Shown in pieces: positions 8,128-16,638 of a stretch of 64,000 nt of DNA (positions are counted from its first letter, which is position 1; each line of letters begins with the position of its first letter). The notes under the pieces are model-generated. The model was not told where the DNA came from. It ran no database searches and was given only the letters and a program-made list of their open reading frames with translations. The position numbers and the translations under genes are program-made. The stretch covers positions 313,791-377,790 of the forward strand of contig NZ_JAVHJU010000036.1 in the NCBI RefSeq assembly GCF_031082405.1. The letters run 5' to 3'. Source of the DNA: Amycolatopsis sp. A133 (GTDB taxonomy: Bacteria; Actinomycetota; Actinomycetes; Mycobacteriales; Pseudonocardiaceae).

Positions 8128-11100
8128 CTAGCTCACCGCGAGGATCTGCACCAGCGAGGAGCCGACCGTGACCCCGGTGTCGGTCTGCACGGTCAGCTGA
8201 CCGCGCAGGGTCCGGCCCGCGGCCGGGACGGCGGTGGCCGTCACCGTCGCCGGCACGGTCCACGAGCTGCCCGACGCCCGCAGCGCGTTCGCGTCGGTCA
8301 CCGCGACCGAACCGAACGCCGGGTTGGTGAACACGTCGAGGTAGTCGTACTCCGTGGTGCCGGCCGGCACCGCGTAGCCGTCGACCAGCGCGAGCCAGGT
8401 ACCCGCGGCCGGGTTGGCGATGGTCACCGACTCCTCGGAGTCACCGTCCGCGCTCTGCCCGGCGACCACGCACGACCCGGTCGTGCAGTTGTACAGCACC
8501 AGGTCCAGGTCGGCGCCGACGTCGGACGTCTTGCCGATGGTGACCGTCAGCGCCGTCGAGCCCGGCGTCACCGGGATCTGGTACTGCTGCTGCGTGCCCT
8601 CGGCGATCGACGGCCGCTGTGTCTTGGCGCTGCCCAGCGTCGCCCCGGTGAGCTTGCCGGTGAACGCGCCGAGCGTGTTCTGCACGGTGTAGGACCGCGC
8701 GATCGGCGTGTTCAGCGTGGCCGAGGCGATGGTGTCCGGGTTCGGCGAGATCGCCGTGCCCAGCACCGCGGCCGACAGCTTGTACGGCGCTTCGGCCACA
8801 TCGGACGTCCGCCGCGCTTCGACGGTGATCTCCCACACGCCCGGCAACGGGTTGGCGATGGTGCGGCTGGTCGGCGTGCCACCCGGGCAGCCGGCCCCCG
8901 CGTCGGGCAGGTAGCAGTACGTCGTGGAAGTGCTCGCCTCGGCCGGGACGCCGGTCGGGTCGTAGCGCAGGAACCGCACCTGGCCCTTGCCCGGGGCGCC
9001 GCCGCCGGCGTCCAGGTCCACCTTCAGCGCGCTGGCGCCCTGCGGCACCCGCACGAAGTAGCTGGTCGCCTGGTTGCGGGCGGCCTTGCCCGAGACGTCG
9101 ACCTGGAAACCCTTGCCGGCGACGAACTCCTGCGGCGCGAAGACCGTGTTCAGGGTCTGCACGTCGATGCCGATGGTCAGCGGGTTGTCCAGGTAGAGCA
9201 GGGCCGAGTGGACCCCGGTGCTCTTCGGGTTGACCTTCACGTCGAACTTCACCGGCGTGTTCAGCGGCAGCGCCACCGTCGAACCGGAGGAGAACGTCCC
9301 GTCGTTGCCGACCCACCGCACGAAGTACGGCACCGGGTGCGCCGAACCCGTGGTGCGGGTGATCGTGTAGGTGCGGGTGTAGGCCTTGCCCGTGGTCACG
9401 CCTTCGCGGTCGTGGATGCCCACGCCCGTGTTCGGCTTGGCCAGCAGGCCCGACAGCGCCGTGTGCACCTCGACCGACGTCGAGACGGTGTCCGGCTTCG
9501 GGTTGAGCGAAAGCGCGACGAACGCGGCGGGCACGTTGAACAGGCCCGATCCCTGGGCGTACGCGCCGATGCCCGGCACGAACCGCGCGGTCGACTTGAT
9601 CGCCGCGCGCAGCTGCGCCACCGGCGGCCGCTGTCCCTTGTGCGTCGCCTTGTACGCGCTCACCAGCAGTGCCGCCGCGCCGGTCGCCTGCGGCGCCGCC
9701 ATCGACGTGCCCTGCAGCATCGCGTAGCCGGCGGGCAGGGGGTACGTGCCGGCCACCGGGGTCGGCACCTCCCACCGCGGGACGGTGGCGATCGCCGCGC
9801 CGGGCGCGATGATGTCCGGCTTGAAGCCGCCGTCCTCACGCGGGCCGCGCGAGGAGAACGGGTGCATCGACTCGGGGTTCTTGGTGACCGAGCCGTAGTT
9901 CGACAGCCAGGTCTCCTTGGTGATGTACGAGCCGACCGAGATCGCGTCCGTGGCCACCGACGGGTCGCCGACGGTGTTCGCCCCGGCACCACTGTTGCCG
10001 GCCGAGATGAAGATCTGGACGTTGTACTCGGCGATCGTGCGGTTGTAGAGCTCCGCACGGGCGTTGTTGCCGTCGTTGAGGGCCGGCAGGCCGCCGATCG
10101 AGATGTTGATGACGTCGGCGCCGTGGCTCGCGGCGTAGACGACACCGTCGATCAGGCCGGACGAGGTGCAGCCGGCACTGGTGAGGCAGACCTTGACCGC
10201 CAGGACCTTCGCGCCCGGAGCCGCGCCGTCCATCTTGCCGCCGAACAGGTCGTTGCCGGCGGCGATACCGGCGACGTGCGAGCCGTGCTCCGCACCGGCG
10301 ATGCCGATGCCGACGAAGCCCGGCTTGTCGGTCTGGACCACGAAGGCCATCCGCTCGGCGATGTCGGTCGCCGGGTTGTCGGTGCCGAAGAAGCCGACGT
10401 CGTACTTCTTGTTGTAGTCGGTCATCGGCTTCTCGTCGGTGAAGTCGCCGTTGCCGTTGAGGTCGACCCGGACCTCCTTGGTGGCGGGGTCGAGCAGCAC
10501 GCCCCAGGAGTCGGCGCGGTCGCCGTCGCGGTTGAGGTCACCGCCGGTCTCGCTGTCCGCGGCGCCCAGGTCGCCGGCGGTCTCGCCGAACAGGCCGAAG
10601 GTGTACGGGCCACCGGTCGCCGGGGCCGTCCAGGTCTTGCCGTTCGAGGTGAAGGTGCCGGTGTAGGTCTGGGTGGACTGCTTGACCCAGGTGCCGTCGC
10701 CGGAGTTGGTGGCGTTGGCGTTGTACCAGTCGACGATCTTGCGTTCGCCGTGGCTGGTGGTGGCCAGCGCCGGGGAGTCGAGGTCGACGCCGGAGTCGAG
10801 CACCGCGACCGTGGTGTCCTTGCCGTCCCAGTTGGGCAGGACCTGGCCGAACTGCGCCGCGTAGGTGTCCCCGGTCGGCAGGTACGGGTTGACGCGCGGG
10901 GTGTCCTTGCCCGGGGCCGGCTGCGGCAGCGGCGTGGCCGCGCCGTCGGGCTTCGGGTCGTCGCGCACGATGAGCCCGTCGACGTCGACGGCGTTCACCG
11001 ACTTGAGCTTCGCGGCCTTCTCGGCCTTGGCGGTGGGGATGCTGACCTTGACGTAGTCCAGCTTGGTGTCGGTGGACTGGACGACCCCGCCGAGGGCCTT

Positions 11101-11361
11101 GAGCTCGTTCACGGCGGTGCCGGTCTGGCCCTTTTCCGCGGCGATCAGCAGCGTGACGTCGGGCTTCCCGGCCTTCTCGGCTTCGGCGACGAGCGCGCGG
11201 TCGTGCTCGTCGAGGGTCTTGCCGTCGGCCGCGCCGTTGGTCGGCGGGGCCTGCTGGGCGGAGGCCACCGGGACGGCCACGCCGAGGACGGAGGCGCCGA
11301 GTGCGGTGGCGAGGACGGTGATCCCGGCCCGCCGTCTCCAGCGCGATCTGTGCTGTGTCAC
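8128..11361 (-). CDS. Secreted subtilisin-like serine protease (S8) with I9-type propeptide
   Basis: 1077 residues from the GTG at 11361, chosen because GAAGGG lies 7 nt upstream and a signal peptide (ASVLGVAVPVASA) follows; an upstream ATG at 11424 has neither. A propeptide of the I9 type spans about 65-135. The catalytic triad is Asp189 (VAVLDSGVD), His362 (GSHVAGIAAG) and Ser553 (GTSMAAPQ), with oxyanion Asn456 (SAGNSG). Between Asp and His is an insertion with two DxNxxG-type acidic loops (about 275-284 and 300-310) that look like calcium sites. The C-terminal half (about 640-1077) holds beta-sandwich-like domains, perhaps for substrate binding. Substrate unknown. Confidence 0.9.
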   Translation of the reverse strand: MTQHRSRWRRRAGITVLATALGASVLGVAVPVASAQQAPPTNGAADGKTLDEHDRALVAEAEKAGKPDVTLLIAAEKGQTGTAVNELKALGGVVQSTDTKLDYVKVSIPTAKAEKAAKLKSVNAVDVDGLIVRDDPKPDGAATPLPQPAPGKDTPRVNPYLPTGDTYAAQFGQVLPNWDGKDTTVAVLDSGVDLDSPALATTSHGERKIVDWYNANATNSGDGTWVKQSTQTYTGTFTSNGKTWTAPATGGPYTFGLFGETAGDLGAADSETGGDLNRDGDRADSWGVLLDPATKEVRVDLNGNGDFTDEKPMTDYNKKYDVGFFGTDNPATDIAERMAFVVQTDKPGFVGIGIAGAEHGSHVAGIAAGNDLFGGKMDGAAPGAKVLAVKVCLTSAGCTSSGLIDGVVYAASHGADVINISIGGLPALNDGNNARAELYNRTIAEYNVQIFISAGNSGAGANTVGDPSVATDAISVGSYITKETWLSNYGSVTKNPESMHPFSSRGPREDGGFKPDIIAPGAAIATVPRWEVPTPVAGTYPLPAGYAMLQGTSMAAPQATGAAALLVSAYKATHKGQRPPVAQLRAAIKSTARFVPGIGAYAQGSGLFNVPAAFVALSLNPKPDTVSTSVEVHTALSGLLAKPNTGVGIHDREGVTTGKAYTRTYTITRTTGSAHPVPYFVRWVGNDGTFSSGSTVALPLNTPVKFDVKVNPKSTGVHSALLYLDNPLTIGIDVQTLNTVFAPQEFVAGKGFQVDVSGKAARNQATSYFVRVPQGASALKVDLDAGGGAPGKGQVRFLRYDPTGVPAEASTSTTYCYLPDAGAGCPGGTPTSRTIANPLPGVWEITVEARRTSDVAEAPYKLSAAVLGTAISPNPDTIASATLNTPIARSYTVQNTLGAFTGKLTGATLGSAKTQRPSIAEGTQQQYQIPVTPGSTALTVTIGKTSDVGADLDLVLYNCTTGSCVVAGQSADGDSEESVTIANPAAGTWLALVDGYAVPAGTTEYDYLDVFTNPAFGSVAVTDANALRASGSSWTVPATVTATAVPAAGRTLRGQLTVQTDTGVTVGSSLVQILAVS

Positions 11362-11445
11362 TGAAACGACCCTTCGTGAAGATGTGCGTCCGTGCAGTAC
11401 ACAGGGTGGGATCTTCCGCAGCAATAAGACAGTTAGCCCATAAAC

Positions 11446-11493
11446 CGCAATTGGTTGCGAGCCAAATGGCCTAATGCACTGCCCGGTTAGGCC
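11446..11493. promoter_or_regulatory. Upstream region of the subtilase gene with two short inverted repeats
   Basis: cgcaa-ttgg-ttgcg (11446-11459) and ggcctaa-N12-ttaggcc (11468-11493) are perfect inverted repeats 85-132 nt upstream of the subtilase GTG. They are candidate operators; no cognate regulator can be assigned. Confidence 0.35.
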
Positions 11494-11503
11494 GTCGCCG
11501 GAT

Positions 11504-11529
11504 GCGGAGCTTTCACGTGAAAGCTCCGC
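11504..11529. repeat. 26-bp perfect palindrome between divergent genes
   Basis: Positions 11504-11529 form a perfect palindrome centred on cacgtg (core gagctttcacgtgaaagctc). Neither neighbouring gene ends here, so a simple terminator role is unlikely. It may be an operator, an insulator against divergent read-through, or a dispersed palindromic repeat. Confidence 0.6.
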
Positions 11530-11530
11530 C

Positions 11531-11589
11531 TTGCTACACGTGCGTGTAGTGGGCTATATTCCTGTGTAGTCGACTACACGTACGTATAG
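11531..11589 (+). promoter_or_regulatory. Promoter and three TetR-type operators for the ABC exporter operon
   Basis: TTGCTA (11531-11536) and TATATT (11555-11560) are spaced 18 nt. ctacacg-tg-cgtgtag (11534-11549) lies over the spacer, a perfect 16-bp palindrome gtgtagtcgactacac (11564-11579) covers the expected start point, and ctacacg-ta-cgtatag (11574-11589, one mismatch) follows. All share CTACACG. This layout fits autorepression by the TetR gene that starts at 11598. Confidence 0.75.
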
Positions 11590-11597
11590 GACTGGTG

Positions 11598-12214
11598 ATG
11601 AACGCCGAAGACCTCACCGCCCGCGCCCGGATCCGGGACGCCGCCATCCGGCTGTTCACCGAACGCGGCATGGAAAAGACGTCGATCCTGGACATCGCCG
11701 AGGAAGCCGGCGTGTCCGGCGGCCTGATCCGGCACCACTTCGGCTCCAAGGACGGCCTGCGCGAGGCCTGCGACACCCACGTCCACGACGAACTGCTGAA
11801 GTTCAAGCTGGAGGCGCTCGAGAAGGGCACCGGGACCACCGGCTTCCTGCCGACGTTCGACCCGCGCCAGCTGCTGCTGCGGCGTTACCTGGGCCGGGCC
11901 ATGATCGACGGCTCGGCGGCCGCGGCCCGGCAGTTCGCCGAGGTCGTCGACGAGACCGAGGCGTACCTCCGCGCCGCGGACGCCGGGGGGCCCGATCCGC
12001 GCGCCGCCGCGGCCGCGCTCGTCGCGATGACCGGCGGCCTCTTCGTCTTCCACGGCCCGATGGCCGACGTGCTCGGCGAGACGCCGAACACCCACGAGGC
12101 CACCCTGCGGATCATGGCGGCCGCCGGGTACCTGCTGACCCACCCACCCGCCGCGCCCGAGCTGCTGGACAAGGCGCGCGCCGCTCTGTCCGAAATGGAC
12201 ACCGAAGGAAAGGG

Positions 12215-12218
<4 letters not shown>
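11598..12218 (+). CDS. TetR/AcrR-family regulator of the downstream ABC exporter
   Basis: 206 residues. The ATG at 11598 is preferred over GTG 11595 because AGGA sits 6 nt before it. The N-terminal HTH is about residues 9-55 (IRLFTERGMEKTSILDIAEE, then FGSKDGL). The C-terminal half is a ligand-binding helical domain. It heads a three-gene operon: its stop overlaps the ATPase start by ATGA (12215-12218). CTACACG palindromes overlap its own promoter, so it probably represses the whole operon until a toxic ligand is bound. Confidence 0.9.
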
Positions 12219-13125
<907 letters not shown>

Positions 13126-13129
<4 letters not shown>

Positions 13130-14688
13130 GGGGCACCGGGGCGCTGCTGCGGCTGGTGCTGCGCCGCGACCGGCTGCTCATGCCGATCTGGATCCTCGGC
13201 CTCACGCTCGCGCCGGTCGGTTACCTGTCGTCGATCGATGCGGCGTACCCGGATGCCGCGTCACGGCAGCACTTCTACGACCTCAACGCTTCGAGCGCGA
13301 CCTTCGTGGTCCGCAACGGCCCGCTGTACGGTTCGTCGGCCGGCAACCTGCTGGCCTGGCAGTGCGGGTTCGTCCCGGTGGTCGCCGGGTTGATCGCGCT
13401 GCTCACCGTGGTCCGGCACACCCGCACCGAGGAGGAAGCGGGACGCCGCGAGCTCACCGGCGCCACCGTCGTCGGCCGGCACGCGGGGCTGGCCGCGGCG
13501 GTGCTCGCCGCCTGCGGTGCGTGCCTGGTGTTCGGTCTGCTGGCCGGGATCGGGATCGCCGCGCAGGGCGTCCCGGTGGCGGGCGCGCTGGCGCTGGGAG
13601 CGGGGTTCGCGTTGGCAGGCTGGGTGTTCGCCGGGGTCGGCGCTGTCGCCGCCCAGCTCACCTGGGGTGCGGGTGGCGCGCGGGGGATCGGCATCGGTGC
13701 GTTGGTGCTGGCGTTCCTGCTGCGCGCGGCGGGGGACAGTAGCGCCTCGGCGGGCGGGCTGGTGTGGCTGTCGCCGATCGGCTGGGCCCACCGGCTGCGG
13801 CCGTTCGCGGGGGAGCAGTGGTGGGTGCTCGCGCTGGGCGTCTTCGCGACCGCGGCGCTGGTGGCCGTGGCCGTCGCCCTGTCGGCCCGCCGGGACCTCG
13901 GTGCGGCGCTGCTGCCGGCGCGGCCGGGCCGGGCGACGGCGAAGGCGTCGTTGCGGTCGCCGCTGGCGCTGGCCTGGCGGCTGCAGCGGGGGACGCTGCT
14001 GGTCTGGACCGTCTGCCTCGGGCTCGTCGGGTTGCTGATGGGCGGGGTGGCGCAGAACGTCGCGGACATGATGCGGGACAACCGCGCGGTCGCGGACGTG
14101 TTCTCCCGCGTGGGCGGCGGTGGCGCGGTGACGGAGGCGTACCTGGCGGGGACGATCACGTTGTTCGGCTTGGCGGCGGCGGGTTACGCGGTGCAGGCGA
14201 CGCTGAAGCTGCGCGCTGAAGAGGCGGCGGGCCGGGCGGAACCGGTTCTGGCGACGGCGGTCGGCCGCCTCGGCTGGGCGCTGGCCCACCTGACGTTCGC
14301 CGTGGTGGGTTCGGCGGTCGTGCTGGCGGTCACGGGCTGGGCGACGGGCCTGGCGTACGGCTCGGGCTTCGGCCTGGTCCCGGCGGCGCTGGCCCAGCTA
14401 CCGGCGGTGTGGGTCTTGGCGGGCCTGGCGGTTTCCCTGGTCGGCTTCCTCCCGCGTTTCGCGGCGGGGGCTTGGGGTCTGCTGGCGGCGTTCCTGCTGC
14501 TGTCGCTGGTGGGATCGGCGTTGCAGTGGAACGACGCGGTGCTGGGGATCTCCCCGTTCCAGCACCTGCCGAGGCTACCGGGCGGAACGTTCTCACCGGC
14601 ACCGGCCCTGTGGCTGGTTCTGATAGCGGCGATCGCCGGAGCGGGCGGCCTGCTTGCGTTGCGGCGCCGCGACATGCCAGTGGGCTGA
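13126..14688 (+). CDS. ABC transporter permease, large polyketide-exporter type
   Basis: 520 residues with about 12 hydrophobic segments in two homologous halves, so one chain probably supplies both membrane halves. It starts at the ATG overlapping the ATPase stop. It resembles the large ABC-2 permeases annotated as exporters of polyketide antibiotics that travel with a DrrA-like ATPase and a TetR regulator. The substrate is not visible from sequence; no biosynthetic cluster adjoins it, so self-protection from an environmental drug is as likely as export of an own product. Confidence 0.88.
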
Positions 14689-14826
14689 CCACCAACGGGA
14701 CAACGGCCGGTTCGCGGCGCACCGGCGGGAATGCCGGCGACTTGACCACCCAACGACACACACCCGCGGGTTGCGCGGCACAAGACGCCGGCGACCTGAC
14801 CGCCCAACGCGACCACAGCCGGGGGT
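14685..14826. repeat. Three degenerate tandem units of about 54-57 bp
   Basis: Units begin near 14685, 14742 and 14796, each with TGACC followed by an accaacg or cccaacg block, then a gcc-ggttcg or gcgggttgcg block and a ccggcga tail. The first unit includes the permease stop codon. No ORF with coding character spans them. This is the start of a 412-nt stretch (14689-15100) without a gene. Confidence 0.65.
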
Positions 14827-14914
14827 CCAGGGGGCTTGCCCCCTGGCGGGGGCCTGGGGGTTCGACCCCCAGGAGACACCGCGAGGCGAGGCCCGGTGCG
14901 CGCTTTCCGCGCAC
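14827..14914. repeat. Cluster of three stem-loops, one with a T-arm-like loop
   Basis: ccaggggg/ccccctgg (14827-14846, loop cttg), cctggggg/cccccagg (14853-14873, loop ttcga) and gtgcgcg/cgcgcac (14896-14914, loop ctttc) follow each other. They lie past the ABC permease and may terminate that operon. The ttcga loop and a nearby gagtcgaaccct-like stretch imitate a tRNA T-arm, but no cloverleaf can be built. Confidence 0.7.
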
Positions 14915-15112
14915 AGACCTCACCCCGAGCATCGCGAGCGGCAACCGAGGGAGTCGAACCCTGCGCGGCTTGTGAAGGCGGCGCCCATGGACCGGCCCTG
15001 ACCCTTCGGCGGGCGACGGCTGCCATCTTCTGCAACGGTAGCTGGTACCCGGGTATTTCCCATCTCAAGCCGTGCTTCACCCGGACGGGGTCGGGCTGGC
15101 ATGGTGGTGCGC

Positions 15113-16561
15113 ATGGATGATCTCCTGCTGCGCCGCGTCCGGCCGGGTCTCGGTGGTGACCTCGCCGATGTGCGGGTGAACGACGGGCGGGTCACGTCGA
15201 TCACCGAACCGGGTTCCGGCGGGTTCGCCGCGCGCGTGGTCGACGGGCACGGCGGGACGCTGCTGCCGGGGCTGGTCGACGCGCACGTCCACGTCCTGCA
15301 GTGGGCGACGTTCCGGCGGCGCATCCCGCTGGATGCGGCGCGTTCGGCGGCGGAGGCGATCGAGTTGCTGCTCGCGCACCTGCTGGCGACGCCGGCGCCG
15401 CAGGCGGAACTCGTTGTGGGCGCGGGGTTCCGCGATGGGCTGTGGCCGGACCGGCCGCACAAGGACATGCTGCAGCGGGCGCTGCCCGGGCGGGCGGTCG
15501 CGTTGTTCGGCGCGGACCTGCACACGCTCTGGCTGAGTCCCGCGGCGCTGAAGCTGATCGGCCGCGAGCACCCGACGGGTGTGCTCCTGGAGGGCGACTG
15601 CATGAGCGCGACGGCCCAGTTGCCGACGGCGGCGATCGACGTCCAGGACCGGTGGGTGGCGGAAGCGGTTTCCGCGGCGGCCGCGCGGGGCGTGACGCAG
15701 ATCGTCGACTACGAGTACGCGGACACGGTGGCGGACTGGACGCGCCGGGGTGCCCCGCCCGCGCGGATCTCGTGCGTGATCGCGAAGCACCTCCTGGACC
15801 AGACCATCGAGCGCGGCCACCGCACGGGTGACGTCCTGCCGGATTCCGGCGGGCTGCTGACGGTCGGGCCGTTCAAGCTCTTCGTGGACGGGTCGCTCAA
15901 CACCCGCACGGCCTACTGCCACGACCCGTACCCTGGCGTGGATTCGCCGGGGTCGCTGGAACTGCCGCCGTCTTCGCTGGTTCCCTTGATGGAACGGGCT
16001 TTCGCGCACGGGCTGCTCCCGGCGGTGCACGCGATCGGCGACCGGGCGAACACGATCGCGCTGGACGCGTTCGAGGAGGTCGGCTGTCCCGGCCGCATCG
16101 AGCACGCGCAGCTGCTTTCCCCGGCCGACGTCCCCCGGTTCGCTTCCCTCGGGGTGATCGCGGCGGTCCAGCCGTCGCACCAGCCCGACGACCGGGACGT
16201 CGCGGACCGCCACTGGCACGGGCGCACTTCGCGGGCGTTCCCCTACCGCTCGCTGCTGGAGTCCGGTGCCCGTCTCGAGTTCGGTTCGGACGCCCCGGTG
16301 GCCCCGCTGGACCCGTGGGACGGAATCGCGTCGGCGATTTCGCGCACGGACGACGACCGCCCGCCGTGGCACCCGGAGCAGGCGATCCCGTTCACCGACG
16401 CGCTGGCGGCTTCGTCGGGTGGCCGTCGCGCGGTGGCGGTGGGCGACGTCGCGGACCTGATGGTGACGGCGGCGGACCCAGCCGTCCTGTCGCCCGCGGA
16501 CCTGCGCAACCTCCCGGTGACGGCGACGATCCTCGACGGTCGCGTCACGCACCAGGTCTGA
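15113..16561 (+). CDS. Amidohydrolase family protein (YtcJ/Amidohydro_3 type)
   Basis: 482 residues from MDDLLL; an ATG four codons earlier (15101) is also possible and neither has a good ribosome site. The first metal site is in LLPGLVDAHVHV. HAIGDRAN (about 305-312) and EHAQLLSP carry later metal-binding His residues, and EFGSDAPVAPLDPW holds the conserved Asp. These mark the Amidohydro_3 branch, which includes N-substituted formamide deformylases and related amide hydrolases. Cytoplasmic, no signal peptide. It stands alone in front of the GH92 gene; the substrate is unknown. Confidence 0.85.
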   Translation: MDDLLLRRVRPGLGGDLADVRVNDGRVTSITEPGSGGFAARVVDGHGGTLLPGLVDAHVHVLQWATFRRRIPLDAARSAAEAIELLLAHLLATPAPQAELVVGAGFRDGLWPDRPHKDMLQRALPGRAVALFGADLHTLWLSPAALKLIGREHPTGVLLEGDCMSATAQLPTAAIDVQDRWVAEAVSAAAARGVTQIVDYEYADTVADWTRRGAPPARISCVIAKHLLDQTIERGHRTGDVLPDSGGLLTVGPFKLFVDGSLNTRTAYCHDPYPGVDSPGSLELPPSSLVPLMERAFAHGLLPAVHAIGDRANTIALDAFEEVGCPGRIEHAQLLSPADVPRFASLGVIAAVQPSHQPDDRDVADRHWHGRTSRAFPYRSLLESGARLEFGSDAPVAPLDPWDGIASAISRTDDDRPPWHPEQAIPFTDALAASSGGRRAVAVGDVADLMVTAADPAVLSPADLRNLPVTATILDGRVTHQV

Positions 16562-16613
16562 TCTGGGGGCTTGATTTGTCCACCGGACAACGGAAAAGAT
16601 CCCACCGTGCATG

Positions 16614-16627
16614 TGACAACGTTGTCA
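16614..16627. promoter_or_regulatory. LacI-type operator overlapping the GH92 leader
   Basis: tgacaacgttgtca is a perfect 14-bp palindrome with central CG, as in LacI-family operators. It ends at 16627, touching the AGGAGGA ribosome site (16627-16633) of the GH92 gene, so binding would block transcription just at the gene start. Confidence 0.65.
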
Positions 16628-16638
16628 GGAGGACACGG

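Noticed and set aside
14853..14965. Possible tRNA gene from the ggttcgacc and agggttcgact stretches
   Set aside because: T-arm-like stem only; no matching acceptor, D or anticodon arms could be drawn on either strand.
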